A stretch of 51,466 bases of DNA from Armatimonadota bacterium (GTDB lineage: Bacteria > Armatimonadota > Fimbriimonadia > Fimbriimonadales > GBS-DC), in the NCBI GenBank assembly GCA_030550775.1, contig JAUQOS010000006.1, positions 1-51,466 on the forward strand, given 5' to 3'. Shown one piece after another: positions 16,031 to 23,890 of the stretch. The first letter of the stretch is position 1. Each line of letters opens with the position of its first letter. The notes under the pieces are model-generated. The model made no database searches, was not told where the DNA came from, and saw nothing but the letters and a program-made list of their open reading frames with translations. The position numbers were made by a program, and so were the translations under genes.

Positions 16031-16069
16031 ATTTTAGGATACCCAGCGGGGTTGTTAAGGGAATGTTAA
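16031..16069 (-). promoter_or_regulatory. Pho-box-like direct repeats and promoter of pstB
   Basis: On the minus strand TTAACA-TTCCC-TTAACA (16069-16053) gives two TTAACA hexamers with an 11-bp period, the arrangement bound by PhoB/PhoP-type regulators. The second hexamer lies 16 nt from TAAAAT (16036-16031), so it can serve as the -35. This suggests phosphate-starvation control. Confidence 0.6.
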
Positions 16070-16193
16070 GTTGCGCTGGTTGTCGCGTGTGTTGGGGGGC
16101 TGCTTGAGACAGAGAGCTGAAGCCATTCTTACCCACACAGAGCCGCCGCGAAATGGTTTCAGTGTGCTTCACTGTCGCGAAAAAGCACCTGTC

Positions 16194-16261
16194 CCCCCGA
16201 GCGCAGCGAGGGGGCTCGGATATAGTTTGCCGGAGATTCCTCGCCTTTGGCTCGGAATGAC
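16194..16261. repeat. Dispersed palindromic repeats between pstB and the dioxygenase gene
   Basis: CCCCGAGCGCAGCGAGGGGGCT (about 16196-16217) recurs inverted, with one mismatch, at about 46782-46803. GATTCCTCGCCTTTGGCTCGGAATGAC (16235-16261) is a further copy of the 5.4 kb family. The rest of the gap 16070-16320 holds no gene I can support. Confidence 0.65.
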
Positions 16262-16320
16262 AGGCTCACTTTCGCATCAATAGAGCCGTCATTGCGCGCA
16301 TGGCGAAGAACCTTGTTTGC

Positions 16321-17499
16321 TCAAACAAGTTTATGTGCCTCGCTTTCGTCACGATGTTTCTTGAGGTAGCGCATAAACGGCGTGCCGCCTGTGCCCACGC
16401 GCGTGGGGTTCTTGGGGTCTTTTGCCTGCTGCTTGTAGATGTACAGCGCGGCGTACTCCAAATGCAGCGCGCGGAACCGCCAGATGCCCTCCACGCAGGC
16501 GTTGTAAGCCTCGCGCAAGGCATGGTTATCGCTAACTGCCACGAACGGGCGCACCTGCGAGCGCGATTCTACTGCTTCCAAGAAGCGTCGGTGGGCGGGG
16601 GGCATGTAAAGGCGCATCTCCATCAAGTAGGTTTTGAGCGGGTCGTCAGCGTGTTGAATGCCCAGCAAACCATCCAGCGTAGGAATGATGGCACTTTGCG
16701 CGCCCGTTTCGCCCCGAAACTGTTGCGGCTGCCCGCCATACGCCTCCACGCCCTCGTACACGACACCGTTTGGCAAAGCAGGGTTATTTTTCCAGCCGTG
16801 GATGTAGGGGCGCACACGGTGATAGTAGATGTAAGGGTCGCACGCTTCGGGCATGCGCGCCAGCACCGCGTGCATCGCCTCTAGTGCAGACGCGACTTCC
16901 TCTAGGGCGTGTGTCAGTGTCGCCACATCGCCTTGTTCAGCGGCCAGCAGTGCGGTGGGAATTTGGCGCAGAGCACGCGCCGCTTTTGCCTCAATGTCTA
17001 CGTGCACCAGAATGAACCATTCCTCATCCAGCCCTGCCAGAAAGTTTTGCAACAACACAATGTTGCCCAGTTCAATCGGTGCGTTGGGGTCCAGTCGTCG
17101 CCAGTTATCCAGCGCGTAGGAGGCGTACGAGAGCACAGGCGGTCTGCCCAGCAGCTGGCTCACTTCATACCACGGAATGGCGAGGTTAGCAGGAATGCGC
17201 TCAGCAGGCGTGTCGCCGTTCCACACGTAAGCATGCCCCAGATAGGAAAGCAGCATCATCGCGCGGCGACGCTCGCGGTCAGTGTGCAAGCGTTCTACAC
17301 TCAGGCGTGGCAGCGACTCAATCACTTGGCGCACTCTGCGTGCCACCAGCAGCTTGGGCAACTCGCCCGCAACCTGCTCCCACGGGGCATAGTAGGGGTC
17401 CTCCAAGTAAGGCAGCGGGTCTTCCGCAGGCAGGAAGCCCCGCTCAGGATGCACTTCGTAATCTTCAAGGCGCAGCGGTTCGGCATTGAGCGTGTGCAT
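16321..17499 (-). CDS. Indoleamine 2,3-dioxygenase family haem protein
   Basis: A 392-residue protein starting MHTLNAEPLRLEDYEVHPERGFLPAEDP at 17499, with GGAGGT 7 nt upstream. Motifs match the IDO family: PAxLAIPWYEVSQLLGRPPVLSYASYALDNWRRLDP, a FRGETGAQSAIIPTLDGLLG loop equivalent to the substrate-side loop of IDO, MPPAHRRFLEAV, and VEGIWRFRALHLEYAALYI, whose His is the likely proximal haem ligand. The family opens the indole ring of tryptophan to N-formylkynurenine. No kynurenine-pathway gene is adjacent, so the substrate and purpose are unproven. Length is normal for the family (about 380-410). Confidence 0.9.
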   Translation of the reverse strand: MHTLNAEPLRLEDYEVHPERGFLPAEDPLPYLEDPYYAPWEQVAGELPKLLVARRVRQVIESLPRLSVERLHTDRERRRAMMLLSYLGHAYVWNGDTPAERIPANLAIPWYEVSQLLGRPPVLSYASYALDNWRRLDPNAPIELGNIVLLQNFLAGLDEEWFILVHVDIEAKAARALRQIPTALLAAEQGDVATLTHALEEVASALEAMHAVLARMPEACDPYIYYHRVRPYIHGWKNNPALPNGVVYEGVEAYGGQPQQFRGETGAQSAIIPTLDGLLGIQHADDPLKTYLMEMRLYMPPAHRRFLEAVESRSQVRPFVAVSDNHALREAYNACVEGIWRFRALHLEYAALYIYKQQAKDPKNPTRVGTGGTPFMRYLKKHRDESEAHKLV

Positions 17500-17557
17500 C
17501 GTTGCCACCTCCTGAGCCGATATTATTGTTTGACGCCCCGATTTGTGGAGACCAGCC

Positions 17558-17938
17558 CTAAGCGGGCGGTCGCGCACTCAGCGGAGGCAGGTTCGCGCGC
17601 AGCTGCTTGAGCCAATGCTCTGCCAATTGCTTCACGCTCATTTTGGCAGCCTCGGCGTCGGCAGGCGTGACAGTAACGAACAGCTGTCCACGAATGTGAA
17701 TCTCGTACTGTTGGTCTTTGCGTACTTCCTTGAGTGTGATTTGGTCTGCAGTTAGCCGCTCACCGAGCAGTTTGACCAGCCGTTCCTCAAGGATTTGGGC
17801 GCGTTCCTCCCGTGTGAGATCGCCCACACCCGTGCGCAAACGCATAATGAATTTGCCGCCGATGGTAATATCAACGTAGTCCTTTGCCCAGACCGCACCA
17901 AGTGTTAGCACCAGCAATGCAATCGTTAGCCAACGCAT
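17558..17938 (-). CDS. Small exported protein of unknown function
   Basis: Starting at 17938 (GGAGGG 5 nt upstream), the 126-residue product opens with a signal peptide MRWLTIALLVLTLGAVWAKD. The mature part has YVDITIGGKFIMRLRTGVGDLTREERAQILEERLVKLL, then a short alpha/beta region (KDQQYEIHIRGQLFVTVTPADAEAAKMSVKQLAEHWLKQLRANLPPLS). This pattern resembles the soluble N-terminal region seen in some membrane channel or periplasmic proteins, but here it stands alone. The ORF-track extension to 18097 runs into repeat DNA and is rejected. It lies 58 nt upstream of the dioxygenase gene on the same strand. Confidence 0.75.
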   Translation of the reverse strand: MRWLTIALLVLTLGAVWAKDYVDITIGGKFIMRLRTGVGDLTREERAQILEERLVKLLGERLTADQITLKEVRKDQQYEIHIRGQLFVTVTPADAEAAKMSVKQLAEHWLKQLRANLPPLSARPPA

Positions 17939-17977
17939 TTCTGCCCTCCTGCATGGAGTATACCCCCCGATGAGCCC

Positions 17978-18191
17978 GATAAGGGTGCAACGCTTGGGTT
18001 CAACTCGGCTGTCCCAGCGACCGATTTTGCTCCACCGACCGCTCTGCCCCCCTCCGTACGGTTCCCCCCGCTTCGCGAGGGGAACCGAAAAGCTCACTCG
18101 GTTCTCCCTACGCCGTAGGGGGAACCTGAAGGGTGTTCATAGAAAACAGGGCTACTATGCTCAGGTTGAGGGAAAGCGTTGTACCCTTATC
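17978..18191. mobile_element. MITE-like element with terminal inverted repeats
   Basis: GATAAGGGTGCAACGCTT (17978-17995) is matched by inverted AAGCGTTGTACCCTTATC (18174-18191), 17 of 18 bases, and the similarity continues weakly inward. The element is about 214 bp, has no ORF, and carries the two nested palindromes. It has the form of a small non-autonomous mobile element; no transposase with matching ends is visible. Confidence 0.5.
18060..18126. repeat. Bipartite palindromic repeat, copy 1
   Basis: GGTTCCCCCCGCTTCGCGAGGGGAACC (18060-18086) and GGTTCTCCCTACGCCGTAGGGGGAACC (18100-18126) are two hairpins with a 13-nt spacer. The same pair, with a 15-nt spacer, occurs at 51407-51466, where the second half is cut by the window end. 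Confidence 0.75.
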
Positions 18192-18225
18192 AGGTGGGGG
18201 ACTGCCGCTTTGCGCACGCACGGCT

Positions 18226-18251
18226 CCCCCTCTCCGTAAACGGAGAGGGGG
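18226..18251. repeat. Perfect 11-bp hairpin
   Basis: CCCCCTCTCCG-TAAA-CGGAGAGGGGG is a perfect stem with a four-base loop. No T-run follows in either direction, so it looks like another dispersed palindrome rather than a terminator. Confidence 0.65.
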
Positions 18252-18446
18252 CTGTGGGGTGAGGTTCAGAAAGCGGAGGAAAACGGGATGACTGTGCCCT
18301 CAACTGAGATAGAGCCGCTACCCCTACCAGCCCGATGAGCCTCCAAAGGATTCAGGCTTATGTGCACGGGGGCATCGCTACAGCAGTTCGCTACTCGCTG
18401 CCTTCCTGCTGTGAGCGGGTATCCTATCGGGCAGGAGGTTGGCACT

Positions 18447-19151
18447 ATGCATACGCATATCCAATGGTTGGGACACGCAACTTTTCTCATCACCTCGCCC
18501 AACGGCAAGCGAATCTTGATAGACCCCTGGGTCCAAGGCAATCCCGCATGCCCCGAGGAAGCCAAGCAACTTCCTGGTGTGGACATTATGCTTATCACAC
18601 ACGGGCATGCCGACCACTGTGCCGACGCCGTGGCGATTGCTAAAGCTTATCAGCCCACTGTTGCCTGTATTTACGAGATGTATCTGTACTTGGCGCGACA
18701 CGGTGTAGAGCGCGTGCAGCCGATGAACAAAGGTGGCAGCACCACAATTGAGGGCATCACGATTACGATGGTGAATGCGTTTCACAGCAGCGGGTTCGAG
18801 GAAGGCGGTCAGGTGCTCTACATGGGCGACCCTGCGGGCTACGTGGTGCGCTTGGAGAACGGCTTGACGCTCTATCACGCGGGTGATACTTGCGTGTTTG
18901 GTGACATGCGCCTGATTGGCGAGTTATATCAGCCGCAGGTGGCGATGTTGCCGATTGGTGATTTGTTCACGATGGGACCGCGCGAGGCAGCCCACGCCAT
19001 TCGGTTGCTGGGGGTCAAGCGTGTGATTCCGATGCACTGGGGCACCTTCCCGCTGCTGACAGGCACGCCCGAACAGCTGCGCGAGTTTACGCGCGATATC
19101 GAAGGGCTCGAAATTCTTGCGCTCAAGCCAGGTGAAACCATTAGCCTCTGA
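18447..19151 (+). CDS. UPF0173-type metallo-beta-lactamase-fold hydrolase
   Basis: A 234-residue protein starting MHTHIQWLGHATFLITSPNGKRILIDPWVQGNPACP at 18447, behind AGGAGGT. The metal-binding motif THGHADHCADA (family HxHxDH) is intact. Later metal ligands are in YHAGDTCVFGDM and MHWGTFPLL. This is the UPF0173/UlaG-like branch of the metallo-beta-lactamase fold; such enzymes bind two metal ions and hydrolyse a phosphoester or lactone, but the substrate is unknown. It is cytosolic. The tsaB gene follows within 5 nt, so they are co-transcribed. Confidence 0.9.
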   Translation: MHTHIQWLGHATFLITSPNGKRILIDPWVQGNPACPEEAKQLPGVDIMLITHGHADHCADAVAIAKAYQPTVACIYEMYLYLARHGVERVQPMNKGGSTTIEGITITMVNAFHSSGFEEGGQVLYMGDPAGYVVRLENGLTLYHAGDTCVFGDMRLIGELYQPQVAMLPIGDLFTMGPREAAHAIRLLGVKRVIPMHWGTFPLLTGTPEQLREFTRDIEGLEILALKPGETISL

Positions 19152-19155
19152 GCCA

Positions 19156-19845
19156 GTGGGGGCGACTCTGCTGGCGTTGGAAGCCACTAGCACGATAAGC
19201 GGCGTGGTGTTGGTGCGGGCGGGCGCGCTGTTGGGCAGTGTGCGCCTGCGGCATGGGCTGAACTTGTCGGGCAATCTGCTGCGGGCAACCGAGTGGTTGC
19301 TGGAGCGGCACGCGCTCGCCCTTGCCCAAGTAGACGCGCTTGCTGTAAACGTGGGTCCCGGTGCATTCACCGCGCTCAAAATCGGCGCGATGATCGCCAA
19401 AACTTGGGCGCACGCGCTGGGCAAGCCGCTGGTCGCTGTGAATGCCTTTGAGGCGTGTGCCGCAGGGATGCCTACCCAAGTGCCCACGCTAGTGGCGTTG
19501 CCCGCGCGACGCGACGCTCTGTACCTTCAGTGGCTGCTGCCTGCGCTCAATGCCCCACCAACGCCTTTGTGCGAACCCGCGTTTGTGGTGCAGGGCGAAC
19601 TGGAAGCGTGGCTTCGCGCCCACATGCCGCAGGACAGCCACCTCCAAGCGGTCGGAGTCGCCCACGCTCGCGAATGGGTACAATCGCATTTCAACATTCG
19701 GTCTTGGCAACTTCTCGAATCGCCCCCGCCAGAGGGCGTGGCATCTGTGGGCTGGCTACGCTACCAACAGCGCGAGTTTGTGCACCCCTTTAGCCTCACG
19801 CCCCTCTATATCCAGCCACCCGCTATTCACCTCAAGCAGGGTTAA
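19156..19845 (+). CDS. tsaB: tRNA threonylcarbamoyladenosine biosynthesis protein TsaB
   Basis: A 229-residue ASKHA-fold protein. From the GTG at 19156 it reads MGATLLALEATSTISGVVLVRAG, which aligns with the family N-terminus. NVGPGAFTALKIGAMIAKTWAHALGKPLVAVNAFEA is the diagnostic GPGSFTGLRIG-type motif, here slightly diverged (AFTALKIG). TsaB partners TsaD and TsaE to make the t6A modification of ANN-decoding tRNAs; those genes are not in the window. A TTG at 19117, inside the hydrolase gene, is a possible earlier start. It follows the UPF0173 gene almost directly. Confidence 0.87.
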   Translation: MGATLLALEATSTISGVVLVRAGALLGSVRLRHGLNLSGNLLRATEWLLERHALALAQVDALAVNVGPGAFTALKIGAMIAKTWAHALGKPLVAVNAFEACAAGMPTQVPTLVALPARRDALYLQWLLPALNAPPTPLCEPAFVVQGELEAWLRAHMPQDSHLQAVGVAHAREWVQSHFNIRSWQLLESPPPEGVASVGWLRYQQREFVHPFSLTPLYIQPPAIHLKQG

Positions 19846-19857
19846 GTGGTTCTCGTC

Positions 19858-20019
19858 TTTCAAAGACCGTTAGCAGAAACCGTCTCTGTGCAGGCGAAGC
19901 CGCCCTGCGCAGCTCGCACTCGTCCGCCAAGACGTCAGGGTGATGCTTGACACGCGAAAGCAGGCGTGACTTACATCAGCGCACCTTCAGCCGACGATTT
20001 CTCACGGTCTTTGAGAGGG
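19858..20019. repeat. Inverted repeat flanking the gap before the GH10 gene
   Basis: CTTTCAAAGACCGTTAGCAGAAACCGTC at about 19859 is matched by inverted CGATTTCTCACGGTCTTTGAGAG ending at about 20018, giving roughly 160 bp between imperfect inverted ends. It may be a degenerate small insertion. No ORF is supported in it. Confidence 0.4.
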
Positions 20020-20080
20020 CTTTGTGAGTCGGTTATGTTCGTTGCAGGGAAACCACTCGCCGATTAGAAAATCCATTGTG

Positions 20081-21301
20081 ATGCAACAGGTTGAAGCAGC
20101 GCAGGCGTTGCTGGCGGGCGCGTCCGAACGGATTGAGCGCTATCGCAAAGCCGAAGGCACTATTCAGCTGGTGAATGCGCAAGGCAAACCCCTACGTCGC
20201 CGTGCAGTGCGCGTGGAGTTCGTGCGCCACGCCTTCTTGTTCGGGGCGAACATCTTTCCACTATTTGACTTAGAGGGGGAACAGCACGCGCGCTACGCCC
20301 AACGCTTCCGCGAGTTGTTCAACTATGCCACGCTCGGCTTCTATTGGGGCGCCTACGAGCCCGAGGCAGGTCGCGAGATTGGGCGCGAACGCCAACAACG
20401 CATCGCCCAGTGGTGCCAACAGCACGGAATCGCTACCAAAGGGCATCCACTCATCTGGCATGAGGTTTACCCTCACTGGGCGCCGAATGAACCCGAGTTG
20501 GTCAAGTCGCTCTTGCAGGCGCGCGTGCGGGCGATTGTGCGCACCTTTCGCGGGCTAATCGACCGCTGGGATGTGGTCAACGAAGCGACTGTGGCGCAAC
20601 GATTTGACAACGGCATCGGTCGGTGGATTACTCGTGAGGGCGCTGCGCCTGCGGTGGCGGAAGCGCTGCAGTGGGCACGCGCCGCCAACCCCCGAGCGAT
20701 TCTGCTGTACAACGATTACAATCTCAGCCCTGAGTTTGAGCGGTTGGTTGCTGCGCTGGTGGAGCATGACGCCCCGCTGGATGCCGTTGGAATCCAATCA
20801 CATATGCACACGGGCGAGTGGACGCTGACGCGCGTGTGGGAAGTGTGTGAAACCTACGCCCGCTTCGGCAAGCCGCTGCACTTTACCGAAGTCACCGTGC
20901 TGTCGGGGCAGCACGGCTGGCAGTTGCCCCGACCGTGGCGCTCCACCCCTGAGGGCGAGCAACGCCAAGCGAACTATGTGCAGCAGTTGTACACGCTGCT
21001 CTTTTCACATCCAGCAGTGGAGGCGATTACTTGGTGGGATTTAGCCGATGCACACGCATGGCAAGGCGCACCAGCAGGACTGCTCCGCGACGATTTTAGC
21101 CCCAAGCCTGCTTACGACCGACTACGACACCTGATTCGCGAGCAGTGGTGGACGCCCCCGCAAACACTCACGACCGACGCCACGGGGGCTGCCCGTTTTC
21201 GGGGCTTTTTGGGCACCTATCGTGTAACGGTAGGCACAACAGTACAAACCTTCGAGCTAAAGCGCGGGCGCAACCTTTGGCTGATGCGCGCTCCCAATTG
21301 A
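20081..21301 (+). CDS. Glycoside hydrolase family 10 (endo-1,4-beta-xylanase-like)
   Basis: A protein of about 406 residues with a GH10 barrel. It has GHPLIWHEVYPHW, acid/base Glu in RWDVVNEAT, LLYNDYNLS, VGIQSHMH, and nucleophile Glu in LHFTEVTVLSG, then ITWWDLADAHAWQGAPAGLLRDDFSPKPAYDRL. An N-terminal strand-rich region (TIQLVNAQGKPLRRRAVRVEFVRHAFLFGANIF) precedes the barrel, and a short C-terminal beta domain follows. There is no signal peptide, so the enzyme is probably intracellular and acts on imported xylo-oligosaccharides. The start is uncertain: ATG 20081 or GTG 20024, neither with a clear ribosome-binding site. Confidence 0.9.
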   Translation: MQQVEAAQALLAGASERIERYRKAEGTIQLVNAQGKPLRRRAVRVEFVRHAFLFGANIFPLFDLEGEQHARYAQRFRELFNYATLGFYWGAYEPEAGREIGRERQQRIAQWCQQHGIATKGHPLIWHEVYPHWAPNEPELVKSLLQARVRAIVRTFRGLIDRWDVVNEATVAQRFDNGIGRWITREGAAPAVAEALQWARAANPRAILLYNDYNLSPEFERLVAALVEHDAPLDAVGIQSHMHTGEWTLTRVWEVCETYARFGKPLHFTEVTVLSGQHGWQLPRPWRSTPEGEQRQANYVQQLYTLLFSHPAVEAITWWDLADAHAWQGAPAGLLRDDFSPKPAYDRLRHLIREQWWTPPQTLTTDATGAARFRGFLGTYRVTVGTTVQTFELKRGRNLWLMRAPN

Positions 21302-21326
21302 TAGCTCCCTACCAGAGGCATGAAAG

Positions 21327-22400
21327 ATGCGCCGGTTGCGGGCGTGGTACCGTGAATATTACGAGGAAAATCCTATCGCGTGGTTGCTCGTGAAGGCAGA
21401 GCTGGAAGCGCGCTTTGCGAAAGTGGGCGTACCCCCTACTGCGGAGTGCACCAGCCCTGCCCAGCGATACACCCACGCCACCAGTGAGACGAACAACCCC
21501 CTCGCAAACAAGCGGTTTTTCATATGGAGCGACGAGCAAGAGTTCAAAGGCGCGCTGACCCAACCATGGTTCCTACCTTCTTTGCGTTCAATGGCTACCA
21601 GCGAAACGCTCTTCTTGGCGACTGTGATACCGCTTTTGGTGATAGTGATACTTGCTTACTATGCCCTTGCTGCCATCCGTTTCAGTGCGTTGCCGCCGCG
21701 AGTTTGGGTGGGCGTGTTGGGCACTTTACTTAGTAGCCTCGCGATGTTTGTGCCGATGCTAAGTACGATAGAGGCAACAGCGCGTGTGGTGGATGTGTGC
21801 AAACCAGATTCGGGGCTGTATGTAGGGGCTACCCGCCTTCAAGGCGCCCATGTGGTACGGGGGGCGTTGGTGTTCGGATTGACGCGGCTTGCGCGCAGTT
21901 CGGCAATCTATGGCTTACCTGTGCTTTGCGCTGTGTTCATCATCGCTCATGGTGCGCCTTGGATCGGGTTTGCCGCCGCCCTGACCGTTTGGCTATACGG
22001 AGTGGTGGTTGCTTGTTGCTGGCTGGTGCTGAGCGTGCTCATCGCGTATCGGGCAGCACAGGGCGGTATAACCGCTGGTTTTGTCATACCTATGACTCGC
22101 TTAGTGATGGCGTTGATAATAGTGTCGGTTGGGGCGTTCGCAGAGTGGATTGGAGGCTTGCAGCCATTACCACCATACTCGCAGTGGCTTGCCACGCCAC
22201 TATGGTGGTGGAGTTTAGTACCACCCTTGTATGTAACTGTGTCGCTGGCAGTGCCTTACTCCCCCCTCTGGGCGATTGCTCCGCTAAGTGCCACTATTGG
22301 GCTCGCGTGGCTGCTCAGCCGCTTGGTAGAGCTGCAAGCAGGTCGCTTCCAGCCCCAGCATGAACGCGTTTCGAACGCGGAGGTGGAAGGTTGGGAATAG
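21327..22400 (+). CDS. Polytopic membrane protein, ABC-2-like permease part
   Basis: A 357-residue protein. The first 85 residues are soluble (MRRLRAWYREYYEENPIAWLLVKAELEARF...), then about seven hydrophobic segments begin at ATSETLFLATVIPLLVIVILAYYALA. The order and the loop SALPPRVWVGVLGTLLSSLAMFVPMLSTIEATARVVD suggest an ABC-2-type exporter subunit, though no conserved permease signature settles this. It overlaps the next membrane protein gene by 10 nt, so the two are probably paired. No ATPase partner is nearby. Identification as a transporter is inference. Confidence 0.7.
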   Translation: MRRLRAWYREYYEENPIAWLLVKAELEARFAKVGVPPTAECTSPAQRYTHATSETNNPLANKRFFIWSDEQEFKGALTQPWFLPSLRSMATSETLFLATVIPLLVIVILAYYALAAIRFSALPPRVWVGVLGTLLSSLAMFVPMLSTIEATARVVDVCKPDSGLYVGATRLQGAHVVRGALVFGLTRLARSSAIYGLPVLCAVFIIAHGAPWIGFAAALTVWLYGVVVACCWLVLSVLIAYRAAQGGITAGFVIPMTRLVMALIIVSVGAFAEWIGGLQPLPPYSQWLATPLWWWSLVPPLYVTVSLAVPYSPLWAIAPLSATIGLAWLLSRLVELQAGRFQPQHERVSNAEVEGWE

Positions 22401-23890
22401 CCGATGCATGGCTGGTACTTCGCTTCGAACTTCGGCGTTATCGGCGCTGGCGCCCCCTGCGGCGATGGCTCGCAGCAGCTGTGCTTACAGGCGGCGTACT
22501 CAGTGCAGTTGCGTTTCTAATGCATACTGAAGCCAATCCTTCCAATCGTGTGATGCGCGAGTTGAGTTGGTCTGGCTGGTACACCCTCCCCGCGCTGATG
22601 GGCTGTGCGGCAGTGATGGGGTTGACCCCACGCTTAGTAGGCGACCGCTCACGCTACGGCACAATAGACGACCTTTATTTAACCGAACTCCATCCGCTGG
22701 GGAGTGTGGTTGGGAAGGTACTTGCGGCATGGGTTCTGGCGTGGGTGTTTGTTGTAGCAATGTTACCGTTCAGTGCTCAGGCAGCAGCGGTGGTGGGTAT
22801 AACGCCTCTGCAGTGGTTGTGTGATGTTGCCTGTGGGGTGATTGTGTTGCCTGTGGTAAGTGCACTAATCGCTCGGCTACAGTGGCGCGTAGTGCCGCTG
22901 CATACGCCAAAACGGCTACGCCCCCTCGAGCTGACCCCTTTCAGCGCAACTTTGTGGGCACTGCTTTTGTGGGTAATCTACCTCACTCTATACACACTGG
23001 GCACAGTGCCAATTGCGCAACCGTTGCTTCATCTTCTGAGCCTCTTCTTGCCTTTCGGTGCCATGCTCATGGCAAGTGCCCTTTGGGAAGTAGGTAGCTG
23101 GCAAGCGCCAATGGTGCTGGTGATAATAATATCTGCATTGGGGTGGGCTATAGTATTGTGCGTTGCAACCGCGCAGTGGTTGGGGTGGTGGTCGCAGCGC
23201 GGATACAAGTTCCAACGAATATTTGGCAGTGGATTGTATTTGGGATTGGTTGCGCTTACAAGTGGGATGGTGGCACAAGCGACTCCGACCGCCTCGACAG
23301 AACCGATTTACTACAACGGTTTGTTGCTGTCTGGATTGATGGGTTATTGGATAGCGCACCTCGCGCTGGGGCTGTACGGTGTGGGTACGCATATCCGCGA
23401 TGGATGGGGCGTAGTTATGCGTAAGTGGCTCCTCCTGTGGGCGACTGCTGCAACGCTATGGGGCACGCTCGCATGGGGGGTAGGTAAACCAGTACCGCTT
23501 GGTTACGCTGTGTCTGTAGCCTTTTACTTTTGGAGCCTTCTGGTATGGGTACAAGTGTTCTCACTAAGCACTATCATTAGACAGATGGCAATGCCAAACC
23601 CACGTGAGCCGTCCGTGTCTACCGAACGCATCAAATTGGAGCTCTACTTTGGAAGCCACGCTTCCATGGTATTTGCTTTCTTCACCGCCTATGTGTACCT
23701 CTTACTCCTGCAAGTGCGTACTTGGTTCCTGCCTTTGTATTATTTGGGCTTAGCCACGCCATTAGGTGGGCTGCTGAGTGCGCGGTTCCCTGGGTGGGTG
23801 TATCTTGTGTATGGGGTATATGTGTTCGGCATAGCGGGCTACATTGTGTATTGGGAAACTCGGGAAGGGTATCGTGCGAGTAGCAGGTAG
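22391..23890 (+). CDS. Polytopic membrane protein, ABC-2-like permease
   Basis: A 499-residue protein with roughly twelve hydrophobic segments, starting at a TTG (MGIADAWLVLRFELRRYRRWRPLRRWLAAAVLTGG). The stretch MGLTPRLVGDRSRYGTIDDLYLTELHPLGSVVGKVLAAWVLAWVFVVAMLPF resembles ABC-2 permeases, which often read ..LR.R.TG.L..LLLTPLS...I..GK. It overlaps the preceding membrane gene by 10 nt and lpxK by 17 nt, forming a run of three overlapped genes. Together the pair could export an envelope component, but no substrate is shown. Confidence 0.72.
   Translation: MGIADAWLVLRFELRRYRRWRPLRRWLAAAVLTGGVLSAVAFLMHTEANPSNRVMRELSWSGWYTLPALMGCAAVMGLTPRLVGDRSRYGTIDDLYLTELHPLGSVVGKVLAAWVLAWVFVVAMLPFSAQAAAVVGITPLQWLCDVACGVIVLPVVSALIARLQWRVVPLHTPKRLRPLELTPFSATLWALLLWVIYLTLYTLGTVPIAQPLLHLLSLFLPFGAMLMASALWEVGSWQAPMVLVIIISALGWAIVLCVATAQWLGWWSQRGYKFQRIFGSGLYLGLVALTSGMVAQATPTASTEPIYYNGLLLSGLMGYWIAHLALGLYGVGTHIRDGWGVVMRKWLLLWATAATLWGTLAWGVGKPVPLGYAVSVAFYFWSLLVWVQVFSLSTIIRQMAMPNPREPSVSTERIKLELYFGSHASMVFAFFTAYVYLLLLQVRTWFLPLYYLGLATPLGGLLSARFPGWVYLVYGVYVFGIAGYIVYWETREGYRASSR

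Larger units (their letters stand above)
17966..18341. repeat. Repeat island flanked by 11-bp direct repeats
   Basis: CCCGATGAGCC occurs at 17966-17976 and 18331-18341, bracketing about 354 bp of non-coding, repeat-rich DNA. Within it lie the inverted-repeat element at 17978-18191, the paired palindromes at 18060-18126 and a perfect hairpin at 18226-18251. The 508-base gap 17939-18446 otherwise holds only the ribosome-binding region of the next gene. Confidence 0.5.

Noticed and set aside
16909-17610. 233-aa ORF antisense to the dioxygenase
   Set aside because: Shadow ORF with composition typical of reverse GC-rich coding and no motif.
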